A stretch of DNA of 41,333 bases from an uncultured Candidatus Melainabacteria bacterium (GTDB lineage: Bacteria > Cyanobacteriota > Vampirovibrionia > Gastranaerophilales > Gastranaerophilaceae): the NCBI GenBank assembly GCA_934754505.1, contig CAKVIE010000021.1, positions 1 to 41,333 of the forward strand. Direction: 5' to 3'. How positions within the stretch are numbered: position 1 is the stretch's first letter; each line of letters begins with the position of its first letter. The notes beneath the pieces were generated by a model. The model saw only the letters and a program-made list of their open reading frames with translations. It did not search any database and was not told the origin of the DNA. Position numbers and translations under genes: made by a program. This document shows positions 31,318 through 39,145 of this stretch, one piece after another.

Positions 31318-33147
31318 TTAAATCATTGTTCCTAATGATGGAGCGATTTGAATGAACTGTCTGACTAAATCAGCATCCCATTGAATACCTGCTCCCATCT
31401 TTAAGATTTCGCATGCTCTTTCAACGCTCATTCCTTTTCTGTAAGGTCTGTCGCTGATTAATGCGTGATATGTATCCGCAACTGCTACAATTCTTGCCGC
31501 AAGCGGAATTTCTTCGCCTTTTAATCCTTCCGGATAACCTTTTCCGTTCCATTGTTCATGGTGATATTTTACTATCGGAATAAGGTCATGTAACATCGGA
31601 TTAGGTCTTAAAACTTTTTCTGCACCGATTGTCGGGTGCTGTTTCATAATTTTCCATTCTTCATCGTTCAAACCAGCTGTCTTTTTAAGAACATTTTCTG
31701 GAATACCGATTTTTCCGACATCGTGTAATAAACCGCCGAGCATAATTCTGTTGATTTCTTTTTCGGGAAGATTTATTGCTCTTGCAAGTGCTACTGCGTA
31801 TCTCGAAACTGATGTTGAGTGACCTTTTGTATAAGTATCTTTTGCATCGATTGCACTTGCGAGTGACGTTACAACTTCAAGCAAGTGGTTTTGTGAATTG
31901 ATTTCTTCATTTTGGAATTTGTTTACGAGTTCATCTTCAAAATTAATTCCCAATGAAGCATGTCTTTTTGTTAAGACTGATGCAAATGAATTTAATGCTG
32001 TATCGTCCCAAAAATCATAGTCTTGTGAGCTTACAATCGTTGATATTCCGTTTTTGCAGCCTTTGCTCTTTGAAATGTACATTGCTTGTTCTGCAAGAAT
32101 TAAAAGTTTTTCTTGGTCAACTGATGCTTCGGGGTAAGATGCAACACCGACAGAAACTCTTATCGGACCGACATTGTCAATCATACAGCAGGAAATTGTG
32201 TAAGAAATATATTCTGCCAAATATTTTGCTTCTTCTGTTCCCATATTCGGTAAAACAACCGCAATTTCATCACCGCCGTATCTGCCTGCCGTATCTTGTT
32301 TTTTGATATTAGCTGCAATTTTATCTGCTACGGTCTTGATAATTTCATCACCTTTTGCGTGACCAAATTCTTTGTTAATTTTAGATATATTATTTACATC
32401 GAAAAGAACAACCGAAACGGGCGAATTTTTATCCGCTGTTTTAAGTTCTTTTGCCAAAACTTCTTGGAAATGTCTGTGTGTGCATAAACCTGTTAAATTA
32501 TCCAAATAAAGGTTTTGTGATGCGATATCTTTTAAATCAAAATTGTTTATAAATAATCCCAAATAGTTTGCAACAAGAGAATAAATCTCTGTTCTGCCTT
32601 CTATTTGGTTATCTCCGATTATTAAAACACCAATAGTTTCACCTAATGAACATAACGGGATAATTGCCGTTTGTACCGATGTTAAATACGGGATTTTCAA
32701 GAAAGAGTTATCATTTTGAACAGAAATTGCGTTTGAATTTATTGTTTTTACAATTTCGTTTGTTTCTTCGTTCAAGAAAACTCTTGATGTAAAAATACTG
32801 TCAATTCTGTCGGCAAGTTTTATATTTAAACAGTGTGATTGTTTATTGATTATGCCTATTGCCGTGAAAGTCGTGTTTAATTTATTTGTGAAAAGTTTAT
32901 GACATGCTAAAAATAAATTGTGAACGGTGTTGTTTTTTGCCGTAATTTCACTCAAATTTTTTATAAATTCAGGATAATTTATCGCCTGTAAAGGCTTTTC
33001 CGTATACGAAAAATTTGTTTTTACACTGTTTTTTCCGTTTAATGCATTAATCTTTGCTATCAAATTTGTTTTTCTGATAGGGTTTGAGATTTTGGGCATG
33101 CCGCTCGAATTATTTATTATTGTTGAATTTAGCTCTGTTCTTTGCAC
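31318..33147 (-). CDS. GGDEF and HD-GYP protein (cyclic di-GMP turnover)
   Basis: A 609-aa cytosolic protein starting at GTG 33147, with AGGA upstream. Residues 1-65 are Asn/Thr-rich and probably disordered; 65-205 look like a GAF-type sensor. The diguanylate cyclase domain begins LYLDNLTGLCTHRHF and has GRYGGDEIAVV near 288, an intact GGDE core with Ile for Phe; the upstream feedback-site arginine is Lys. The HD-GYP domain carries GHSTSVSRYA, LLHDVGKIGIPENV near 470, KYHHEQWNGKGYPEG and ADTYHALISDRPYRKG, so the phosphodiesterase site looks complete. One polypeptide may both make and degrade c-di-GMP. No membrane segments. Confidence 0.92.
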   Translation of the reverse strand: MQRTELNSTIINNSSGMPKISNPIRKTNLIAKINALNGKNSVKTNFSYTEKPLQAINYPEFIKNLSEITAKNNTVHNLFLACHKLFTNKLNTTFTAIGIINKQSHCLNIKLADRIDSIFTSRVFLNEETNEIVKTINSNAISVQNDNSFLKIPYLTSVQTAIIPLCSLGETIGVLIIGDNQIEGRTEIYSLVANYLGLFINNFDLKDIASQNLYLDNLTGLCTHRHFQEVLAKELKTADKNSPVSVVLFDVNNISKINKEFGHAKGDEIIKTVADKIAANIKKQDTAGRYGGDEIAVVLPNMGTEEAKYLAEYISYTISCCMIDNVGPIRVSVGVASYPEASVDQEKLLILAEQAMYISKSKGCKNGISTIVSSQDYDFWDDTALNSFASVLTKRHASLGINFEDELVNKFQNEEINSQNHLLEVVTSLASAIDAKDTYTKGHSTSVSRYAVALARAINLPEKEINRIMLGGLLHDVGKIGIPENVLKKTAGLNDEEWKIMKQHPTIGAEKVLRPNPMLHDLIPIVKYHHEQWNGKGYPEGLKGEEIPLAARIVAVADTYHALISDRPYRKGMSVERACEILKMGAGIQWDADLVRQFIQIAPSLGTMI

Positions 33148-33257
33148 TGTTTTGACTTTCCTGTGTGTACGTAAGTTTTAAGTTGTGAACATGAAAAAAA
33201 TTGCTACTTTTTTTGGTGTTTGTTACAAAAAATTTTTTGATTTTCCTTTTGAACATG

Positions 33258-33276
33258 CCGCAATCATTGGTTTACG
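33258..33276. repeat. Degenerate palindrome upstream of GGDEF gene
   Basis: CCGCAATCATTGGTTTACG, the reverse complement of a CGTAAACCAATGATTGCGG form, like the degenerate copies at 18625 and 24419. It lies between lpxB and the GGDEF/HD-GYP gene. Confidence 0.45.
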
Positions 33277-33295
33277 GTCTAAATACCCGTAAATA

Positions 33296-34411
33296 CTAAA
33301 GATTTTTTAATATAATTTTTGCAGCTTCAACAGCGGAATTTTTATCTGTTAAATATTTCTTAACATTTGATAAATCTACTTTCATTTTTTTGTATGATTC
33401 CTCGTTCGTCAAAAGTTCCGTTATATGCTTTGCTATTATTTCGGGTTTTGCTTTGTGTTGAACAAGTTCCGGTACGATATCCTTATCCGTTATTATATTC
33501 GGTAAAGAAACTCTTTTTATACATCTTACCAAAAGGTAAATCCAATAAAATAATTCAGGACCTTTATAACTGATTATCATTGGTGTGTCATATAGTGCAG
33601 CTTCCAGTGCAACTGTTCCTGATGCCAAAATCAATGCGTCTGATAAAGCTAACAGGTTGTAGTTTTCATTTTTAATAACTTTTATGGTGTCAACCAATCC
33701 TTGCGGCAGCTGATTGTCCTTTATTGACGGGGCTTGACAGATTACAAACTGTATGTTTGGAACAGCTTTTTGTATGAGTTCAGCTGATTTTAGGAATATT
33801 TTTAACAGGTTTTTTATCTCAAAAATTCTTGAACCGGGGAAGATAGAAACTAATTTCTTATTTGTATCGAGATTGTATTTTGCAAAAAATTCGTTTTTGT
33901 CAGCAGGTGTCGGTAGTTGGTTGACAAGCGGATGACCTGCAAATTCCGCATCAATTCCGTGTTCTTGGTACATTGGAATTTCAAACGGAAAAATTGTTAT
34001 AACTTTGTCTATATATTTTTTGACGGTATTAATCCGCCATTTTCTTGATGCCCAAATTTGCGGCGGAATGTAATAAAAAATCTTTAATCCCGCTTTTTTC
34101 AATACTTTTGCTATATTTAAATTAAATCCGCCATAGTCAATAAGCAGAACTAAATCGGGCTTATATTCTTTTGTCAGATAATCTGCAACTTTTTTACCTA
34201 ACATAATGTGGTTTAAAATAATTTTGAAACTTAACCCCATTGCGGACATTTTTTCGTGATTGCAAAACAGCTTTACGCCTGCGGCTTCTAAGTTTGAGCC
34301 ACCGACGGCTTCGATTGACACATCAGGATTGTTTGCAAATATCTCTCTTGCAATTCCTGCTGCATGTTTATCTCCCGAGTATTCGCCCGTTATTATAAAA
34401 ATCTTTTTCAT
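33296..34411 (-). CDS. lpxB: Lipid-A-disaccharide synthase
   Basis: Joins UDP-2,3-diacylglucosamine and lipid X to make the lipid A disaccharide. It has 371 residues. Landmarks: GEYSGDKHAAGIAREI near 8, EAVGGSNLEAAGVKLF near 34, IDYGGFNLNIAKVLKKAG near 90, YYIPPQIWASRKWR near 112, and the C-terminal nucleotide-binding part with ALILASGTVALEAAL near 258 and PMIISYK. Its ATG shares one base with the lpxI stop. Two near copies of the 19-bp palindrome lie inside (33688-33706, 33908-33926). It shows a lipid A outer membrane. Confidence 0.96.
   Translation of the reverse strand: MKKIFIITGEYSGDKHAAGIAREIFANNPDVSIEAVGGSNLEAAGVKLFCNHEKMSAMGLSFKIILNHIMLGKKVADYLTKEYKPDLVLLIDYGGFNLNIAKVLKKAGLKIFYYIPPQIWASRKWRINTVKKYIDKVITIFPFEIPMYQEHGIDAEFAGHPLVNQLPTPADKNEFFAKYNLDTNKKLVSIFPGSRIFEIKNLLKIFLKSAELIQKAVPNIQFVICQAPSIKDNQLPQGLVDTIKVIKNENYNLLALSDALILASGTVALEAALYDTPMIISYKGPELFYWIYLLVRCIKRVSLPNIITDKDIVPELVQHKAKPEIIAKHITELLTNEESYKKMKVDLSNVKKYLTDKNSAVEAAKIILKNL
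33688..33706. repeat. 19-bp palindrome, half copy (in lpxB)
   Basis: TGTCAACCAATCCTTGCGG: the left half is perfect, the right half TTGCGG matches 3 of 6, as in the degenerate intergenic copies. Confidence 0.4.
33908..33926. repeat. 19-bp palindrome, near copy (in lpxB)
   Basis: TGTCGGTAGTTGGTTGACA: 10 of 12 fixed positions, with the right half perfect. Confidence 0.45.
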
Positions 34412-35226
34412 TATATCGCCATTACGACAATGCCGTGTGCATCAGCGTATTCTATTGTCTTTTGTGCATCAACCATAATAGTTTTGCCTGCTTCAACCGC
34501 AATCATTGCCGCTTTATTTCTTTTCATTTTTTTCAAAGTTGCAAGTCCGAAAGCGGGGACATCAAAACGTGTATCTTGCTTGGGTTTCGCTGTTTTAACA
34601 ACAACGGCACCTCTTTTGGCAATTTTGCAGCCACGTTCGATACATTTATCAGTACCTTCGATTGCTTCAACTGCCATAACCATTTTGTCTTTGATTACAA
34701 CTGTTTGTCCTATATCTATTTCACCCATTGCTTTTGCAACCCAAAATCCGTATTTTGCATCTTCTTCTTGTTCGGGTGTCGGTTTAATTTTGCCTAAAAC
34801 TCCCGTCGGAGCCATTAAATTTTTTATAAAAATCGTCTGGTCAAGTACCGTTATTCCGATTTTTTCAAGTTCCGAAACAGCTAAAAGCATTACTGCATCA
34901 TCGTTTAATCTCTTTGCCTGCTTTAATAACTCTATTGCTTTTGCATCAAATTTCGGACGTTTTAAAACCAATCCTTTATGAACTTTTCCGATAAATGCAA
35001 GTTGGTGAATTCCTTCTTTTTGCAAGGTTTCTGAAATTTTTTGTATTTGTCCGGGGGCAAAGTCATATACCTTTTCGCAATTTTCTTTCAATTGTTTTCT
35101 GTTATCAGAAGACAATGAAATTGCTACAACTTCAATTCCGTTTTTCTTTGCATTTTGCGACCAAATTACGGGTAATTGTCCGTTTCCTGCTATCAATCCG
35201 AGTTTGCTGTCTAATGTAATTGTCAC
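34411..35226 (-). CDS. lpxI: UDP-2,3-diacylglucosamine pyrophosphatase LpxI
   Basis: Hydrolyses UDP-2,3-diacylglucosamine to lipid X, the step before LpxB. The 271-aa sequence opens LGLIAGNGQLPVIWSQNAKK, typical of LpxI (DUF1009), and contains DDAVMLLAVSELEKIG, APTGVLGKIKPT, IDIGQTVVIKDKMVMAVEAIEGTD in pieces and VVVKTAKPKQDTRFDVPAFG near the end. LpxI replaces the unrelated LpxH in many lineages. It is directly followed by its pathway partner lpxB with a 1-nt overlap. Confidence 0.94.
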   Translation of the reverse strand: MTITLDSKLGLIAGNGQLPVIWSQNAKKNGIEVVAISLSSDNRKQLKENCEKVYDFAPGQIQKISETLQKEGIHQLAFIGKVHKGLVLKRPKFDAKAIELLKQAKRLNDDAVMLLAVSELEKIGITVLDQTIFIKNLMAPTGVLGKIKPTPEQEEDAKYGFWVAKAMGEIDIGQTVVIKDKMVMAVEAIEGTDKCIERGCKIAKRGAVVVKTAKPKQDTRFDVPAFGLATLKKMKRNKAAMIAVEAGKTIMVDAQKTIEYADAHGIVVMAI

Positions 35227-35274
35227 TTTTTGTCCTTTTTCATGTTTCCGTTTTTAATATATCACGAACATGGA

Positions 35275-36867
35275 TTAATTTTCAGAATTTTTATTTCCGT
35301 AAATTATAATGTGTCGGTCATCTCCGTCACCTATGCTTGAACTGTTTAAATTATGTTGGTCAATAAGTTCGTGTTGTAATTTTCGGATTTGCTGACTTTG
35401 CGGATTAAGCTCTACATCGGTTCCTGTTTCGATAACCTTTTTTATTGCTTCCTGCGTTTCGTCAAGTGCCTTTTCGGCTTCATCACAATAGCCTTCTACC
35501 GCAATTTCCGAATCTGTGATATGTAATGCCTCTTTTACAACCTTTTGAATTTGCGACATAGAGTTTGAACGAATGTAGTAAATCGGAAGTCTGTAATCGT
35601 TTGCAGTGCTTAAAATCTTGTTTCCGCCTTTTGAATAAGCTTTATGTGCAATAACGACGTCAGCATCTTCAATTTTTCTTGTTATTTCTGCTTTCAAATC
35701 CAGTCTTTCGATGACTTTTTCTATAACGGTACGGCTTACTGCATAAATATAAATCTTTTTATAAGGTTTTACCTGATTTACATATTCCTGTCTTGAGAAA
35801 CTGAATTTCAAACTTTGACCTGACATATCTTTTAATTTGTCATCAAGTTTATTAACTTCTTCGACAATATTTTTTGAAGGCTCTTTGTAACCTTCGTCAA
35901 CTCGTCTGATTTCGGGTCTTATTGGCCAGCCTCTTAAAATATAATCAACAGCTTCTGCCGTGTTTTTGTAAACGGCAAGTGTATTTCTGTCAACAATTTC
36001 CATAACAATATCAAATGTCGGCTGTTTTTCTCTTTCGAGAACGGTTTTTTGCGAACCACGTCTTTTAGCTTCGTCGTCACCTAAAGTTACCGAGCTTACT
36101 CCGCCGACTAAATCTGATAAAACAGGGTTTTTAATCAAACTTTCGAGGTTGTTGCCGTGGGCTGTCGCAATAAGCATAACACCACGTTCCGCAATGGTTC
36201 TCGCTGCTTGTGCTTCTGCTTCCGTTCCGATTTCATCAACAACAATAACTTCCGGTGTATGGTTTTCGACTGCTTCTATCATTATGTCTTTTTGCATTTC
36301 GGGTTGTGGAACCTGCATTCTTCTTGCTTTTCCGATTGCGGGGTGCGGTGTATCTCCGTCGCCTGCGATTTCGTTTGAAGTATCAATGATTACAACTCTT
36401 TTACCGAGTTCGTCCGAAACAAGTCTTGAAATTTCTCTTAATTTTGTCGTTTTTCCGACCCCAGGGCGGCCCAAGAATAAAATGCTTTTGTTTTGCATTA
36501 CAAAATCTTTTATACACTCGATTGTTCCCGTAACAACCCTGCCGATACGGCAAGTCAGACCGACAACCTTTCCCTGACGGTTTCTGATAGCACTTATTCT
36601 GTGAAGTGTTCCCGGAATTCCCGAACGGTTATCGTGTGTGAACGGTTGTATGCAAGATGTTGTGTGTTCAATGTCTTCGTCTGTTACCAATCTGCCTTCA
36701 AAATATTCTGTTTTGCCGTCTGCGTGTCTGACTTCGGGGTTTCTGCCCAAATCTAAAACTATTTCTATAATGTCATCAACGTAACATTTGGATAAAAATT
36801 CGACAATGTCTTTCGGTAATATTTCTGTTAATTTGTTAAAATCATTATGAAATCTGAGTGTATCCAT
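35275..36867 (-). CDS. Ycf45-like AAA ATPase with C-terminal R3H domain
   Basis: A 530-aa cytosolic protein. The N-terminal part and ATPase core resemble the SpoIIIAA/Ycf45 group: Walker A is GRPGVGKTTKL near 134-144, Walker B EVIVVDEIGTEAEAQAARTI near 205-224, and ATAHGNNLESLIKNP near 235. After a linker, a middle domain (about 355-450) looks like a Rossmann-type segment (KKIYIYAVSR ... VVIAHKAYSKGGNKI). The end has IRKLQHELIDQHNL near 492, an R-x3-H signature of the R3H single-strand nucleic-acid-binding domain. This architecture is a known cyanobacterial/plastid (Ycf45) type; its role is unknown, with RNA or DNA binding likely. It stands alone, between lpxI and ctp. Confidence 0.88.
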   Translation of the reverse strand: MDTLRFHNDFNKLTEILPKDIVEFLSKCYVDDIIEIVLDLGRNPEVRHADGKTEYFEGRLVTDEDIEHTTSCIQPFTHDNRSGIPGTLHRISAIRNRQGKVVGLTCRIGRVVTGTIECIKDFVMQNKSILFLGRPGVGKTTKLREISRLVSDELGKRVVIIDTSNEIAGDGDTPHPAIGKARRMQVPQPEMQKDIMIEAVENHTPEVIVVDEIGTEAEAQAARTIAERGVMLIATAHGNNLESLIKNPVLSDLVGGVSSVTLGDDEAKRRGSQKTVLEREKQPTFDIVMEIVDRNTLAVYKNTAEAVDYILRGWPIRPEIRRVDEGYKEPSKNIVEEVNKLDDKLKDMSGQSLKFSFSRQEYVNQVKPYKKIYIYAVSRTVIEKVIERLDLKAEITRKIEDADVVIAHKAYSKGGNKILSTANDYRLPIYYIRSNSMSQIQKVVKEALHITDSEIAVEGYCDEAEKALDETQEAIKKVIETGTDVELNPQSQQIRKLQHELIDQHNLNSSSIGDGDDRHIIIYGNKNSEN

Positions 36868-36944
36868 GAAAGCCTTTCGTAACAGATGTGTTTTTCTTTA
36901 TTATATCATTATTTTTATAATTGACAGTATTGTTAATAAAAAAA

Positions 36945-38342
36945 TCAACTTCTCGGATTATTCTTTATCATTTGTTTCATTATTTCATAGGCTGTTTGAA
37001 GTTGATCGTCTTTATTTTTTATAAGATTTTTTATTGAATTTTCAACATAAAAATCGGGTTTTAGTTTTTGTTCTGATTTATTTTCTTCGAAAAATAAATA
37101 TTTCGCCGTGGTTAAATTCAAACAAGTACCGTTCGCCATTGGAATCATTTGCTGAATGGAATTTTTACCGAAAGTTTCTTCTCCAACAAGATATGCTTTG
37201 TTATTGAGTTTTAAAGCACCTGCAAGGATTTCCGAGGAACTTGCGGTTTTTCTGTTAATTAATATTATTAAGGGTTTTTCTCCGCCAATTTTGCCTTTTT
37301 GTGCCTGAAAAGTGTATTTGCTGTTGTTTCTGTATTGAATTGTTAAAATTTCACCCTTGTCCAAAAAATCATCTGCAAGGTTTAATGCATTCATAAACAA
37401 TCCGCCCGTATCACCCCTTAAATCAAGGATATAGCCTTTTGCGTTTGAATAATAAGCTATGATTTTTTCTATATTTTGAACTGCTGATGCGTTCATTAAA
37501 GAATAGACAGAAATGTATAAAATATCATTTTTTAACAACTTCGTTTTTATTTGCATTACATTTAACAAACCTTGAGGAATATTTAGTTTCAATGGTTTTC
37601 CGTTTCTGATTATGTATAAAACGACCCTCTTTTTTGTTCCTCTGATATGTTGTATGGCATAATTTACATCTGTTCCGAATAAAGTGTGTTTGTCAATATG
37701 AACGATTAAATCATTTTTTTTCAAAAAATTGTATTCCTTGGGTACATAAATAATTCGGGCGTATTTTACTATGCCGCCGATGGTTTCTAACTCTGCGTAG
37801 ATGTTTTTTTCCTTGAAAATCTCAATTCTCGGTTTTTGAGGTTCACTTTTTGTCAAAATTTGTTCCGTTGGAATTTCTACTGTTTTTTGCTTTTGTTCAG
37901 CCTGCTGCGGTTCTTTTTTCGTTTTTTCCGCAATAGCTTCTTTGTACATACTATTCAAGTTCGAAGAAATACTTGTTTCCAAAAGGTAAAATTTTTCTTT
38001 ATTGAAAAATTCGGAATAATTGTCGTTAAGGCTTGCTAACATTGTGTTAATCGCAAGAATAGCATCTTCATCGGTTTTGATTTTGTTTTTGTAACGATAT
38101 TTCCATTGATACCAATTTTGATGATTCATTGTAGGGTCAAAATAAGTATTGTTAATCGTTCTCCAAGCAGATATATAAAGCCTTTCCGGAGCTATTTGCT
38201 GGTGTGTCAACCAATTCCTGACAAAAATTGCGTAACGTCCTGCCGACAACTTTGTTGGCAGAAAAAGTATTATGTAAACTGCAAATATTGCTAAGAAAAC
38301 ACAACATATCGTTAAAATTTTATTTATAAGAAAATTTTTCAT
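36945..38342 (-). CDS. S41 C-terminal processing peptidase (Ctp-like)
   Basis: A 465-aa exported protease with an N-terminal anchor or signal helix (about 8-32). An N-terminal helical region and a Lys/Glu/Gln-rich insert (about 140-170) lead to a PDZ-like domain (about 180-260: GGIVKYARIIYVP, LKKNDLIVHID). The catalytic part has YILDLRGDTGGLF near 307, the serine in RKTASSSEILAGALK near 362-376, and the lysine in GEETFGKNSIQ near 390, the S41 Ser/Lys pair. Likely role: trimming of periplasmic or membrane proteins. A near copy of the 19-bp palindrome is near its 5' end (38205-38223). Confidence 0.9.
   Translation of the reverse strand: MKNFLINKILTICCVFLAIFAVYIILFLPTKLSAGRYAIFVRNWLTHQQIAPERLYISAWRTINNTYFDPTMNHQNWYQWKYRYKNKIKTDEDAILAINTMLASLNDNYSEFFNKEKFYLLETSISSNLNSMYKEAIAEKTKKEPQQAEQKQKTVEIPTEQILTKSEPQKPRIEIFKEKNIYAELETIGGIVKYARIIYVPKEYNFLKKNDLIVHIDKHTLFGTDVNYAIQHIRGTKKRVVLYIIRNGKPLKLNIPQGLLNVMQIKTKLLKNDILYISVYSLMNASAVQNIEKIIAYYSNAKGYILDLRGDTGGLFMNALNLADDFLDKGEILTIQYRNNSKYTFQAQKGKIGGEKPLIILINRKTASSSEILAGALKLNNKAYLVGEETFGKNSIQQMIPMANGTCLNLTTAKYLFFEENKSEQKLKPDFYVENSIKNLIKNKDDQLQTAYEIMKQMIKNNPRS
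38205..38223. repeat. 19-bp palindrome, near copy (in S41 protease gene)
   Basis: TGTCAACCAATTCCTGACA: 11 of 12 fixed positions. Confidence 0.6.
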
Positions 38343-38466
38343 AATGATAAAATAAATTATACTATAAATTTGTATAATTTCTTGTTTGAATGATATAAAA
38401 ATTAATATTTTAGGTTGATTTTGTTAAAAAATTTTTATTAAATGTTTTATTATAAGAAAAAAAGTG

Positions 38467-38472
38467 TATAAT
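38467..38472 (+). promoter_or_regulatory. -10 box of the small gene before prmC
   Basis: Consensus TATAAT six nt before the ATG at 38479, which would put transcription start at or near the start codon. The -35 region near 38444-38449 is poor. Confidence 0.5.
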
Positions 38473-38478
38473 TGAGTT

Positions 38479-38655
38479 ATGGAAAAAGAAACGAAAGTTA
38501 TTGATATTACATCTGCAGTAAAGCCGTCAAAAGTTGTTGACAGCGGTTTTAAGTCGCAAGCAAAATACCATTCTAATCCTATATTTAAAAAATATATGGT
38601 TATTAATGTCAGAAATGCTTTCGGTAGATTTAAGGTATCAGATTTATTTGAATAA
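38479..38655 (+). CDS. Small protein, 58 aa, unknown function
   Basis: ATG at 38479 opens 58 codons to TAA (38653-38655); the last A is the first base of the next gene's ATG (TAATG), good evidence that it is translated. The protein begins MEKETKVIDITSAVKPSKVV and ends NAFGRFKVSDLFE. It is basic and soluble, with no cysteines and no membrane segment. I do not recognise it. There is no ribosome site; a TATAAT sits six nt upstream, so it may be read from a leaderless mRNA. It is the first gene of a set with the 159-aa gene and prmC. Confidence 0.7.
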   Translation: MEKETKVIDITSAVKPSKVVDSGFKSQAKYHSNPIFKKYMVINVRNAFGRFKVSDLFE

Positions 38656-39134
38656 TGGTTTTAAAACAACTCAAAGTTATTAATACTTTTACGAGAAATC
38701 AGCAAGTTGCCCTTTTGTCGCATTTGAAGATTTTAACGAAAAAAAATCCTAATGCAACAGAACAGGAAATAGTTGTGAAATTTCTTGAAGAACAAGATTA
38801 TCTCTTTGCTATTAATCAGCCTATGTTTGAATGGCTTCAACCGTATATTGAAGAAACGGATTTTGTTCGTGATGTCAGGGTTATAATTAAGGATAATCTT
38901 AAATATATTTCTTATTATGAAAAACAAAAACCATATCGAGAAAAGCAAAAAGCTTTTATTAAAATGGTTCGAGAAAAAAATAAAGAAGATAAAATGTCGA
39001 GAATGAAACCGACTAAAAAGCAGATTTCATACTATAAAGCACTCTGCCGTAAACATAATGTTGACGAAGTCGATTTGACAAATAAATCAAGACTCGATTT
39101 GAAAAATATGATTTCTGAAATGGCTGATGAATAA
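38655..39134 (+). CDS. Hypothetical protein, 159 aa
   Basis: I do not recognise the family. The product is a soluble, strongly charged, mostly helical protein. Residues 1-75 form helices with buried leucines and aromatics (FTRNQQVALLSHLKILTKK; FLEEQDYLFAINQPMFEWL). The middle (about 75-120) is Lys/Glu/Arg-rich and may be a coiled coil or nucleic-acid contact. The last 40 residues, with PTKKQISYYKALCRKHNV, look like a small separate helical unit. It overlaps the 58-aa gene by one base and is 11 nt before prmC, so a link to translation is possible by context only. Confidence 0.7.
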   Translation: MVLKQLKVINTFTRNQQVALLSHLKILTKKNPNATEQEIVVKFLEEQDYLFAINQPMFEWLQPYIEETDFVRDVRVIIKDNLKYISYYEKQKPYREKQKAFIKMVREKNKEDKMSRMKPTKKQISYYKALCRKHNVDEVDLTNKSRLDLKNMISEMADE

Positions 39135-39145
39135 AGGTTCTAACC

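Noticed and set aside
38525..38542. CGTCAA-N6-TTGACA in the 58-aa gene as another palindrome copy
   Set aside because: The spacer is six, not seven, and the left half has a mismatch; counted as chance or a decayed unit.
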